Source: Litoreibacter sp. (GTDB taxonomy: Bacteria > Pseudomonadota > Alphaproteobacteria > Rhodobacterales > Rhodobacteraceae). From it: a stretch of DNA of 22,869 bases. Position 1 is the stretch's first letter; every line of letters begins with the position of its first letter. The stretch covers positions 1-22,869 of the forward strand of contig JABDPP010000203.1 of the NCBI GenBank assembly GCA_013042765.1. The letters run 5' to 3'. Below, one piece after another: positions 16,115-22,869 of this stretch. Under the pieces are notes generated by a model. That model searched no databases, was not told where the DNA came from, and saw nothing but the letters and a program-made list of their open reading frames with translations. The position numbers were made by a program, and so were the translations under genes.

Positions 16115-17587
16115 TCAGGAGGCTGGTCCGCGGGTCTCGCAGGAGATATTGCGCGCACTCAGCCGCACACAGGCCAGATTGGCGCGCTCCTCCGTCATGC
16201 CGACGAAATTGGCTTCCCAGCCCTGCGGACGATTGACGACTTTGCGTAAGGCTTCGTCCAGCGTCTCGATTTCTTGCAGAGCTGTCTTGAGCAGGACGCG
16301 CTCGGCGCGATCACGCGTTGTGTATTTTCCCAGGCTGATCCCCCAATGCCGCCCGCCGGAGGTTGAAGCACGGGTGATCACGCGGCTTTTCTGGGTTTCC
16401 CGCGTGTTGGACTGGGGGGTTAGGGAGGCCAGCGCGATGTTCTGCGGACGCTGTATCGGTGTGACCGATGTGGCGCGTGCGCGTGGGGCCGCCTTGCTAA
16501 GCTCTTTTTGCGACGGCACTTCCGTCACAGCGTCCCGCGCCTCCGACACGTTGCTTTCGACATCCTTTACGATAGCCAACAGCAATTCCTCGTTCGGGGC
16601 CCGTGGCCCTGCGCCGGGCCTTTGAGCGGGGCGCGGGCTTCTGCGAATGACGGTGACTGCCCTCGTAATTCTGATACCGGCGGCCGAACCGTCATAGGTG
16701 GGCAGTGCCGGTTTGCGCAAAGCGACACGGGAAGGTGCACGTTTGAAGCCAATATCGAGAAGTTCGGCCACGCGCGCGTTGCGGGTCGCGGTGGAGCGAC
16801 CGCCAAAAACGGTGGCGATGATGCGCTCGCTGCCCCGTTCCGCAGACGCCACGAGGTTGAAGCCCGCCGCGCGAGTGTATCCGGTCTTGATACCATCCGC
16901 GCCGCGGTAGTTACCCAGGAGACGACGGTTCGTGTTCGACACTTCACGCACACCGGCATGGGTCGTTTTGCGGGAGAACAGGTTGTAGTATTGCGGGTAA
17001 TCATAGAGCACGTGACGGCCAAGCGTCGTCATGTCCCGCGCGGTGGACAAGTGCCCCTTTTCCGTAAGGCCATGCGCGTTCTTGAACGTGGTCCGGGTCA
17101 TTCCCAGCGCCTTCGCGGTGCGGGTCATGCGCCGCGCGAAGGCGGCTTCGCTGCCTGACAAGGCTTCGCCGATGGCTGTGGCCGCGTCATTGGCTGATTT
17201 CACTGCGGCAGCGCGTATCAAATAGCGCAGCGCGATCCGCTGACCTGACTTGAGGCCAAGTTTCGAAGGTTGCTCCGCAGCGGCCTTCCGCGAGATCTTC
17301 ACCTTGGTGTCCAGCGATATCTCACCCTTCTCGATCGCCTCAAAAGCAATGTAGAGCGTCATCATTTTCGTCAGGGATGCCGGATGAAGCCGCGTATCGG
17401 CATTCCGCGAATGGAGGACTTCGCCGGATCTGGCGTCAACCACCATGGCGGCGTATGGCGCGGCATAAGAGACGCTTGCCAAGCAAGCGAACAAGAGTCC
17501 GAACAGTCCTGCGCGGACCATTTCCAATAGACGTAGTTTCAAGACGTCTGCCCGTTTTTTGCCTCGGGAATGACGTTGCATCCCCAT
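16115..17587 (-). CDS. D-alanyl-D-alanine carboxypeptidase (PBP5/6 class) with C-terminal SPOR domain
   Basis: This 490-residue periplasmic enzyme removes the terminal D-Ala of peptidoglycan stem peptides. A basic start and hydrophobic helix (about 22-42, ending 'SVSYAA') form the signal peptide. The serine-peptidase S11 motifs are complete: SxxK at Ser71-Lys74 ('ASLTKMM'), SxN at 131-133 and KTG at 234-236. A Pro/Arg-rich linker of low complexity (about 285-410) follows. The last ~80 residues ('HWGISLGKYTTRDRAERVL' onward) look like a SPOR domain, which binds denuded septal glycan. The usual PBP5 amphipathic membrane anchor is absent, replaced by this targeting domain. ATG 17587 and ATG 17581 are both possible starts. 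The 184-base upstream region holds a GANTC cluster. Confidence 0.92.
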   Translation of the reverse strand: MGMQRHSRGKKRADVLKLRLLEMVRAGLFGLLFACLASVSYAAPYAAMVVDARSGEVLHSRNADTRLHPASLTKMMTLYIAFEAIEKGEISLDTKVKISRKAAAEQPSKLGLKSGQRIALRYLIRAAAVKSANDAATAIGEALSGSEAAFARRMTRTAKALGMTRTTFKNAHGLTEKGHLSTARDMTTLGRHVLYDYPQYYNLFSRKTTHAGVREVSNTNRRLLGNYRGADGIKTGYTRAAGFNLVASAERGSERIIATVFGGRSTATRNARVAELLDIGFKRAPSRVALRKPALPTYDGSAAGIRITRAVTVIRRSPRPAQRPGAGPRAPNEELLLAIVKDVESNVSEARDAVTEVPSQKELSKAAPRARATSVTPIQRPQNIALASLTPQSNTRETQKSRVITRASTSGGRHWGISLGKYTTRDRAERVLLKTALQEIETLDEALRKVVNRPQGWEANFVGMTEERANLACVRLSARNISCETRGPAS

Positions 17588-17640
17588 TTATAGTTATATG
17601 CGACCGTTCTCGGGCGCTGGCGTAAGCGTAACACAGAGTG

Positions 17641-17683
17641 GAATCTCAGAAAATACTTTAATTTCAATTAGATTCAGAGATTC
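17641..17683. promoter_or_regulatory. Cluster of three GANTC (CcrM-type methylation) sites in an imperfect inverted repeat
   Basis: GANTC occurs at 17641-17645, 17671-17675 and 17679-17683, three times in 43 bases. The outer sites form inverted arms GAATCTCAGA (17641-17650) and TCAGAGATTC (17674-17683) with one mismatch, around an A/T-rich core. The cluster lies 54-97 bases upstream of the D,D-carboxypeptidase start. In alphaproteobacteria CcrM methylates GANTC, and GcrA acts at methylated promoters. A second dyad, CACTA-AATG-TAGTG, is at 17728-17741. No convincing -35/-10 pair was found. Confidence 0.45.
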
Positions 17684-17771
17684 TTTCACGCAATATTGGA
17701 ACATGTTGCGTCTTGCGCCCGGCGCACCACTAAATGTAGTGATTGATCTCTAGTGCGTTTTGAGCCGTCTT

Positions 17772-18161
17772 TCAGGCATTGGGGTGGGCGAGTTCGCATT
17801 TCTGAACGTCGAGAGCCGCCCGGCGACGCAGTTCTTCTTCCTTCTGGCGCAGCGATCTCAGCTTGCGCCGCTCCTCGTCCAGGTCCACGGCAACTGGTTT
17901 CTTGCTCACGACCGGCTGGGCGCGGTTGCAGAACTGAAAACTGCCGCGGTTATACCGATGAGAGCCGAAGCAGAAATCGGTATAGACCACAGTTCGGGTC
18001 TCGGTCTGGATGGCGTAGCCGCGTGCGATCGTGGCCTCTGTATCCGCAATTAGTTCCTGAATAACCGAGAGATCACGGCTCGCATCCTTGATGCACTTGG
18101 TCCGCGGGTCACCGCAACCTGCAAGAAGTAACACAAGAAAAAGGAGTGTAAGAATCTTCAT
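17772..18161 (-). CDS. Small hypothetical lipoprotein
   Basis: I do not recognise the family. The 129-residue product starts with a short basic n-region and a very hydrophobic stretch ending in the lipobox L-A-G-C, with the lipidated Cys at residue 16 followed by Gly-Asp. An Asp at +2 (Asp18 is +2 after Cys16-Gly17) is not decisive for sorting. Four further cysteines (23, 64, 78, 122) could form two disulfides in the periplasm. Residues 93-117 are rich in Arg/Glu/Leu ('DEERRKLRSLRQKEEELRRR') and probably form a coiled coil. The start ATG 18161 has GGTGAGGG directly upstream. It is followed, 184 bases on, by the D,D-carboxypeptidase on the same strand, but the gap argues against a tight operon. 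It is divergent from hemF. Confidence 0.75.
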   Translation of the reverse strand: MKILTLLFLVLLLAGCGDPRTKCIKDASRDLSVIQELIADTEATIARGYAIQTETRTVVYTDFCFGSHRYNRGSFQFCNRAQPVVSKKPVAVDLDEERRKLRSLRQKEEELRRRAALDVQKCELAHPNA

Positions 18162-18270
18162 GCCCTCACCCTAACGCAAAAATGGCTTTTCGCGCCAATC
18201 AATCCTTTTGTCATCGTGACTTGGCCGGCGGAATGCTGCTACGATTGTGTAAACCAAACAGGACAGATAC

Positions 18271-19164
18271 GTGACAGAGATTTTCGATACGAGAAAGACG
18301 CAGGCATCAACCTGGTTCCGAACCCTTCGCGACGATATCGTGGCGGCCTTTGAGGGCTTGGAAGACACCCAGACAACAGGCCCCTTTGCCGATTTGCCTG
18401 CAGGCCGTTTCGAGGTGACGGAAACGAAGCGCACCTCCGATGACGGTAGTGATGCGGGCGGCGGTCTGATGTCGGTCATGCGGGGCGGACGCGTTTTCGA
18501 GAAGGTCGGGGTCAATGTCTCGACCGTCTATGGCAAGCTTGGCGAGCGCGCGCAAAAAGCGATGGCGGCGCGCAAGGACCTCTCGGGAATGGCGGGGGAC
18601 CCCCGGTTCTGGGCCTCGGGCATCTCATTGGTGGCCCATATGCAAAACCCTCGAACGCCGGCCGTACACATGAACACCCGAATGTTCTGGACCCCTCACG
18701 CGTGGTGGTTCGGCGGGGGCTCAGACCTGAATCCATGTATTGAGCTCGAGGAAGACACGGCGTTTTTCCACGGGATATTGCAGGAATATTGCGACAAGCA
18801 TGACGCGGATTACTACCCACGCTTCAAGGCTTGGGCGGACGAGTATTTCTTCGTACCCCACCGCGGCCGGGCCCGTGGAGTTGGCGGTATCTTCTACGAT
18901 GATCTGAACACGGGAGACTGGGACGCCGATTTCGCCTTCACGCAAGATGTCGGCCGCGCGTTCTTGCCGGCCTTTCTCGGCGTCACGGAGAAGCATCGAA
19001 ATGAGTCCTGGACCGAGGCGGACAAAGAAGCGCAGTTGGTCCACCGCGGCCTCTACGCGGAATACAACCTCGTCTATGACCGCGGCACCAAGTTCGGGCT
19101 GGAAACCGGTCATGATGCCAATGCGGTCCTGATGAGCCTGCCACCCTTGGCCAAGTGGATCTGA
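18271..19164 (+). CDS. hemF: Oxygen-dependent coproporphyrinogen III oxidase
   Basis: HemF decarboxylates coproporphyrinogen III to protoporphyrinogen IX using O2, in the cytosol. The 297-residue length is usual. Conserved segments are all present: 'GGGLMSVMRGGRVFEKVGVN' (63-82), 'HMNTRMF' with the active-site region (133-139), 'WWFGGGSDL' (145-153), and 'PHRGRARGVGGIFYDDL' (196-212). The end is 'ETGHDANAVLMSLPP', a family hallmark. Translation starts at GTG 18271 with AGGACAG upstream. It is convergent with hemE, 43 bases apart across a small hairpin. No FnrL-type TTGAT-N4-ATCAA site was seen upstream. Confidence 0.96.
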   Translation: MTEIFDTRKTQASTWFRTLRDDIVAAFEGLEDTQTTGPFADLPAGRFEVTETKRTSDDGSDAGGGLMSVMRGGRVFEKVGVNVSTVYGKLGERAQKAMAARKDLSGMAGDPRFWASGISLVAHMQNPRTPAVHMNTRMFWTPHAWWFGGGSDLNPCIELEEDTAFFHGILQEYCDKHDADYYPRFKAWADEYFFVPHRGRARGVGGIFYDDLNTGDWDADFAFTQDVGRAFLPAFLGVTEKHRNESWTEADKEAQLVHRGLYAEYNLVYDRGTKFGLETGHDANAVLMSLPPLAKWI

Positions 19165-19173
19165 ACTTTTGTC

Positions 19174-19194
19174 GCCTGCCTGAAACGGGCAGGT
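19174..19194. terminator. Hairpin between convergent hemF and hemE
   Basis: CCTGCC (19175-19180) pairs with GGCAGG (19188-19193) around a seven-base loop, extendable by a G-U pair. Neither side carries a proper T-run, so it may only stabilise 3' ends or act as a weak bidirectional terminator. Confidence 0.45.
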
Positions 19195-19207
19195 GCTATG
19201 TGCCGAT

Positions 19208-20239
19208 TTAACCCCGGATTGCGTCCAGCATGATCTGGACGTTCTCAGGGTCTGCATCTGGCGTAATTCCATGACCCAGATTGAAAATATGCGGTCCGCC
19301 CGAGAAGGCTTTGACGATACGCCGTGTCTCGTAGATCAATTCCTGACCGCCCGTGACCATATGCTTGGGGTCGAGGTTGCCCTGGACACAGCCGTCCTTC
19401 TGAACATGCTCCGCTGCCCAAACCGCTGAGACGGAATTGTCGATGGCGACGCAATCGGCACCGGTCGCCTTGGCGAACCCGATATAGCCGTCACCCGCTT
19501 CCCGCGGAAACGCGATGACCGGAATGCCGGGATGCTTTGCCTTCAGCGCAGACGTGATCTTCTTTGCGGGCTCCAATGCGTATTTCCGGAAGTCATCTTC
19601 CTTCAGGGAGCCCGCCCAGCTGTCGAAGATTTTGACCACTTCGGCGCCTGCCTCGATCTGCTTTGACAGGTAGGTAATCGTAGCCTCCGTCAGAAGGTCG
19701 ATCAGAGCTTCGAAAGTGGCATTATCCTCTTCCCGCAGCTTGTGGGCTGGCCCCTGATCCGGAGTGCCGCGCCCGGCGATCATGTAGGTGGCCACGGTCC
19801 ATGGTGCGCCTGCAAAACCAATCAGCGCGGTCTCTGACGGCAGCTCGCGCGACAAAATCCGAACGGTCTCATAAACCGGAGCGAGATGTTCGTGGACGTC
19901 TTCGGCGGATTTCAACTTCGCGAGCCCGTCAGAGCCCGTGATCGTTGACAGCCGCGGCCCTTCGCCGGTGACGAACCAAAGATCTGCACCCAGCGCTTGC
20001 GGGATAAGCAGGATATCGGCAAACAGGATCGCAGCGTCAAAACCGTAGCGCCGGATCGGCTGCAACGTGACCTCCGCGGCAAGCTCCGGCGTATAGCACA
20101 GGGACAGGAAATCCCCGGCCTGCGCGCGTGTTGCGCGATATTCCGGCAGGTAGCGACCGGCCTGTCGCATCATCCAGACCGGCGGGACATCGAGTGTCTC
20201 GCCAGCGAGGGCGCGCATAAGTTTTTTGGGCTGTGCCAT
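19208..20239 (-). CDS. hemE: Uroporphyrinogen decarboxylase
   Basis: HemE decarboxylates uroporphyrinogen III four times to coproporphyrinogen III. The protein has 343 residues, a normal length. It has the diagnostic N-terminal motif [11 protein letters not shown] (25-35) and the catalytic aspartate Asp75 in '[10 protein letters not shown]'. The '[18 protein letters not shown]' region follows, then 'IFDSWAGSL' and the C-terminal '[16 protein letters not shown]'. All are typical of an intact enzyme. The start ATG 20239 has AAAGGAAA about nine bases upstream. It is divergent from hemC over a 98-base region that on this strand carries a perfect -35 hexamer TTGACA (20293-20288), although the matching -10 is poor. 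Its product is the substrate of the neighbouring HemF. Confidence 0.97.
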   Translation of the reverse strand: MAQPKKLMRALAGETLDVPPVWMMRQAGRYLPEYRATRAQAGDFLSLCYTPELAAEVTLQPIRRYGFDAAILFADILLIPQALGADLWFVTGEGPRLSTITGSDGLAKLKSAEDVHEHLAPVYETVRILSRELPSETALIGFAGAPWTVATYMIAGRGTPDQGPAHKLREEDNATFEALIDLLTEATITYLSKQIEAGAEVVKIFDSWAGSLKEDDFRKYALEPAKKITSALKAKHPGIPVIAFPREAGDGYIGFAKATGADCVAIDNSVSAVWAAEHVQKDGCVQGNLDPKHMVTGGQELIYETRRIVKAFSGGPHIFNLGHGITPDADPENVQIMLDAIRG

Positions 20240-20285
20240 GATCCGTTTCCTTTATCCGTCCCCTTTGGTCACGGCAAAGCGTTGC

Positions 20286-20331
20286 GTTGTCAAGACGGGA
20301 GGTTGTCAGGTTAGGTTTACGCAGCTAGACA
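20286..20331. promoter_or_regulatory. Divergent hemE/hemC control region with repeated GTTGTCA
   Basis: GTTGTCA occurs at 20286-20292 and 20302-20308, a 16-base offset. The first copy overlaps a minus-strand TTGACA that suits a hemE -35. The second supplies a plus-strand TTGTCA -35 for hemC, with TAGACA (20326-20331) 17 bases later. That -10 would place the hemC transcript start at about its ATG. The repeat may be an operator shared by both genes; no known heme regulator site is recognised. Confidence 0.4.
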
Positions 20332-20337
20332 GTTCAT

Positions 20338-21288
20338 ATGACACGTGAATTACCGACCCCGAGCAGCCCACTGAGAATTGGAACACGCGGCTCGCCGCTG
20401 GCTCTGGCCCAAGCCTATGAAACCCGCCGGCGGCTCGGCAAGGCCTTTGACCTGCCCGAGGATGCGTTCGAGGTCGTTGTCATCAAAACCACCGGCGACA
20501 AGATCCTCGATCGGCCTCTCAAGGAGATCGGTGGCAAGGGCCTGTTCACACGGGAAATCGAGGACGATATGCTCTCCGGCAAAATCGATATCGCGGTTCA
20601 TTCGATGAAGGATATGCCGGTCGAGCAGCCCGAAGGTCTGCTGCTCGAAACCTATCTGCCGCGCGAGGATGTCCGCGACGCGTTCGTGTCGCCCCATGTT
20701 GCGGGACTGTCTGAGTTGAAAGAAGGCGATACGGTCGGGACTTCGAGCCTGCGGCGTCGTGCCCAGCTTCTCAACCGGCGCCCGGACCTGAAGGTGGTCG
20801 AGTTCCGCGGAAATGTACAAACCCGGCTTCGCAAGCTTGAGGATGGCGTCGCACGTTGCACTTTTCTCGCCATGGCCGGCCTCAACCGGTTGGGAATGGC
20901 TGAGGTTGCCAGTTCCGCCATTTCCGAAGACGACATGCTCCCCGCTGTCGCGCAAGGCGCGATCGGGATCGAACGGCGCGCGGACGACATGCGTGCGGCT
21001 TGGATGCTCGAGGCGATCCACGATCAGGACACAGGGCACAGACTGGCCTGCGAACGAGCCTATCTCGCCGCGCTTGACGGCTCCTGCGAAACACCGATCG
21101 CGGGTCTCGCCAGTCTTTCGGGCGGCGAGATCCATCTGAAGGCCGAGATCCTGCGCCCGGATGGCTCGGAAGCCATCTCGGACGCTGAGACCGCTCCGCT
21201 GGAGGATGCAGCGCGAATGGGGCACGAATTGGGAGAGAAACTCAAATCCCAGGCTCCTGCGGATTTCTTTGACTGGCGCACAGCCTGA
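20338..21288 (+). CDS. hemC: Hydroxymethylbilane synthase (porphobilinogen deaminase)
   Basis: HemC polymerises four porphobilinogen molecules into hydroxymethylbilane. The 316-residue protein shows the N-terminal 'IGTRGSPLALAQA' (14-26) and the substrate-binding 'KEIGGKGLFTREIE' (62-75). It also shows 'AVHSMKDMP' (86-94), which contains the catalytic region, and 'GTSSLRRRAQL' (134-144). The dipyrromethane cofactor is attached to Cys250 in 'DGSCETPIAG'. All key residues are intact. ATG 20338 is the only reasonable start and gives a normal N-terminus, but no Shine-Dalgarno is visible in the preceding 15 bases (GCTAGACAGTTCAT), so it may be translated from a leaderless or poorly led mRNA. It is divergent from hemE, which acts two steps later. 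Confidence 0.97.
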   Translation: MTRELPTPSSPLRIGTRGSPLALAQAYETRRRLGKAFDLPEDAFEVVVIKTTGDKILDRPLKEIGGKGLFTREIEDDMLSGKIDIAVHSMKDMPVEQPEGLLLETYLPREDVRDAFVSPHVAGLSELKEGDTVGTSSLRRRAQLLNRRPDLKVVEFRGNVQTRLRKLEDGVARCTFLAMAGLNRLGMAEVASSAISEDDMLPAVAQGAIGIERRADDMRAAWMLEAIHDQDTGHRLACERAYLAALDGSCETPIAGLASLSGGEIHLKAEILRPDGSEAISDAETAPLEDAARMGHELGEKLKSQAPADFFDWRTA

Positions 21289-21338
21289 GGCCCCAAGACG
21301 GGCTTTCATTTCTCGAAAAATATCCTCGCCGAAGGCGC

Positions 21339-22751
21339 TCAGTTTCCGGGCAGGACCTTGCCGGGGTTCATGATCCCTTCGGGATCTAGCGCGGCCTTGA
21401 TCGACCGCATCACGTCAAGCGCCACCGGATCCTTCCTGCGCGCCATGCTGGGCTTTTTCGACAGGCCGATACCGTGTTCCGCAGAAAAGCTGCCGCCCAA
21501 TTCCAGCGTCACGTCTTCCACGGTTTCCATCAAGCGGTCATGCAGGGCGGGATCATCTGACGAGGGGATAAGCGCGTAGTGGACGTTTCCGTCTCCCAGA
21601 TGTGACACGATCATCGGAACAGCGTCAGGGTCGATCCGCTCCAGTCGCTTCTCCATCTCGTCGATAAAAGGAGCGACCCGATCGAGGGGAACGGCAATGT
21701 CATTGTTCTGAAGCGGCTTGTGGGTCAGGCAGACCTCGGCTGCGGCTTCGCGGCGCTCCCACATTTCCGCGCGCTGGGCCTCTGATCTCGCGACCACCGC
21801 GTCGAGCACGTCGCCTTGTTCCATCATCTCCCCGAGGACGGTTTCGAGATAAGTGACGATCGGTACTGCGCCGTCTTCACCCGGTGTGGAATCACGCGGC
21901 GCAGTCGCGCCAACCTCGAGCAGGATGTTGACGTCATGCATCTCCTCGAACGGCTCGCGGGCCTTCTCGAACATCTCCACATGGGTCTCGATATAGCGAC
22001 GGGGCATGAATTCGAACGCCTCGACTGCTCCACCGGTGGCCGTCTGCAGCCGGTTCAGCAGCGACAGCGCCTGATCAAGCTTCGGCACCGCGACCATTGC
22101 GGTGGCATAGGCAAGCGGCTTGGGACTGAGCTTCATGACAGCCCCGGTAATCAGGCCGAGCGTGCCCTCCGCGCCGATCATCAGGTCCTTGAGGTCATAG
22201 CCCGAATTATCCTTGTGCAACGCGCTCATCAGATCCATCATCTCACCGTCGGGAAGAACCACTTCCAGCCCGAGGCAAAGGGACCGAGTGTTGCCATAGC
22301 GAAGGACGTTCGAGCCGCCTGCATTCGTCGACAGCATGCCGCCGATCATTGCCGATCCGCGAGCGCCGAAGGTTAGCGGAAAGACGAGGTCATGGGCATC
22401 TGCCGCATCGTGCAGCGAAGATAGGATCACGCCTGCATCCACCACGGCAATCCGCGCATCGGGACGAATTTCCCGGATCCGGTTCATCCGCTCGAGAGAG
22501 ACCATGACTGCGTCCTTGGCAAAGGTCCCTCCGTTCAGGCTGGTATTGCCGGAGACGGGGACGATCGCGGTTTTCTCCGCAGCGCAGGCTTTGACGACGG
22601 CACTGACTTCCGAGGTCGAGGCGGGGCGGACAACCGCAATGGGGTCTGCCACATAGGCTCCCGTCCAGTCGCTGCGGTAACTGGCGCAATCGCGTCCGGT
22701 CAGTACATTCTCCGCACCGACGCAGGCTTTGAGTGTGTCGATCAATGTCAT
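21339..22751 (-). CDS. FAD-linked 2-hydroxyacid dehydrogenase (GlcD / D-lactate / D-2-hydroxyglutarate dehydrogenase-like)
   Basis: This 470-residue flavoprotein of the VAO/PCMH superfamily oxidises a 2-hydroxy acid and passes electrons to the respiratory chain or an electron-transfer flavoprotein. The FAD-binding N-domain has 'PVSGNTSLNGG' (65-75) and the Gly-rich 'GARGSAMIGGMLSTNAGGSN' segment. The C-terminal FAD-oxidase domain has 'HLGDGNVHY' (384-392), with a metal/substrate-binding His, and 'EHGIG' (425-429), ending in 'DPEGIMNPGKVLP'. ATG 22751 is chosen because GGGAGG lies about seven bases upstream; the frame is open 14 codons further, to 22793, without family similarity. Glycolate, D-lactate and D-2-hydroxyglutarate are all possible substrates. 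No glcE or glcF partner is in the window. Confidence 0.88.
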   Translation of the reverse strand: MTLIDTLKACVGAENVLTGRDCASYRSDWTGAYVADPIAVVRPASTSEVSAVVKACAAEKTAIVPVSGNTSLNGGTFAKDAVMVSLERMNRIREIRPDARIAVVDAGVILSSLHDAADAHDLVFPLTFGARGSAMIGGMLSTNAGGSNVLRYGNTRSLCLGLEVVLPDGEMMDLMSALHKDNSGYDLKDLMIGAEGTLGLITGAVMKLSPKPLAYATAMVAVPKLDQALSLLNRLQTATGGAVEAFEFMPRRYIETHVEMFEKAREPFEEMHDVNILLEVGATAPRDSTPGEDGAVPIVTYLETVLGEMMEQGDVLDAVVARSEAQRAEMWERREAAAEVCLTHKPLQNNDIAVPLDRVAPFIDEMEKRLERIDPDAVPMIVSHLGDGNVHYALIPSSDDPALHDRLMETVEDVTLELGGSFSAEHGIGLSKKPSMARRKDPVALDVMRSIKAALDPEGIMNPGKVLPGN

Positions 22752-22822
22752 GGCAATCCTCCCGCCGCATGTTCTGCACGGCAACGGCTGCAAAAAGCAA
22801 GTTTGAAGAGCCAGATTCCTGC

Positions 22823-22851
22823 TTGACCTACATTCGGATGCCGCATAGATC
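22823..22851 (+). promoter_or_regulatory. Candidate outward-facing promoter at the right edge
   Basis: TTGACC (22823-22828) and TAGATC (22846-22851) are 17 bases apart on the plus strand, pointing out of the window. The -35 matches the consensus at five of six positions and the -10 at three. It would serve a gene starting after 22869, divergent from the FAD dehydrogenase. Confidence 0.3.
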
Positions 22852-22869
22852 AGGCGACGCTTTTGGCGG

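Noticed and set aside
16102..16125. Hairpin CAGCC/GGCTG between yejF and the carboxypeptidase as a terminator
   Set aside because: Five-base stem, 14-base loop and no T-run on either strand.
18162..18270. FnrL (TTGAT-N4-ATCAA) control of hemF
   Set aside because: Only a partial AATCAATCC half-like sequence and a GTCA-TCG-TGAC dyad are present; no complete FNR-type palindrome.
20350..21309. Minus-strand open frame of 319 codons
   Set aside because: Exact antisense of hemC, whose cofactor cysteine and substrate motifs are intact; codon-bias artefact.
1..22869. Mobile elements, CRISPR, tRNA or rRNA genes, or a new defence system
   Set aside because: No regularly spaced repeats, transposase or integrase motifs, tRNA cloverleaf or rRNA sequence were seen; nearly every gene has a core housekeeping or transport family match.

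Overview
The window reads as a chromosomal housekeeping segment of an alphaproteobacterium, most likely a member of the Rhodobacteraceae (Roseobacter/Rhodobacter group). The evidence is the combination of a DUF1013 (TrcR-type) regulator, a small ~94-nt SRP RNA ahead of dnaX-ybaB-recR, a CycM-type membrane-anchored cytochrome c, divergent hemE/hemC beside hemF, a SPOR-tailed D,D-carboxypeptidase, and moderately high GC codon use throughout. I cannot name a genus. Coding density is high, and I see no insertion sequence, prophage, tRNA, rRNA or CRISPR array.

Layout, left to right. Positions 1-1226 hold the tail of a quinone oxidoreductase and the DUF1013 regulator trcR, which ends in a strong hairpin terminator. 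Positions 1237-3461 are a leftward cluster of clpS, an RsmC-like rRNA methyltransferase and an atypical SDR protein. A HAD phosphatase (3537-4247) is divergent from clpS and convergent with recR. Positions 4262-7226 are a leftward replication/repair and secretion block: ffs (SRP RNA) with its own promoter, then dnaX, ybaB and recR. A rightward pair follows, nudC (NADH pyrophosphatase) and an SRPBCC protein (7305-8773). It is convergent with pheA (8780-9610), which is divergent from the cytochrome c gene cycM. cycM ends in a UUCG-capped terminator.

Positions 10412-16101 form a complete rightward yejABEF peptide-import operon, with one binding protein, two permeases and a double ATPase, tightly packed or overlapping. 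It is convergent with a D,D-carboxypeptidase (16115-17587). A small lipoprotein gene lies upstream of that on the same strand. Positions 18271-21288 carry three tetrapyrrole genes: hemF (+), hemE (-) and hemC (+). These cover hydroxymethylbilane synthesis, uroporphyrinogen decarboxylation and coproporphyrinogen oxidation. The window ends with a leftward FAD-linked 2-hydroxyacid dehydrogenase.

I do not see a convincing undescribed multi-gene system. The observations most worth a second look are the SDR protein that lacks the catalytic lysine, a cluster of three GANTC (CcrM-type) sites ahead of the D,D-carboxypeptidase, repeated motifs in the trcR leader and the hemE/hemC divergent region, and a possible leaderless hemC start.
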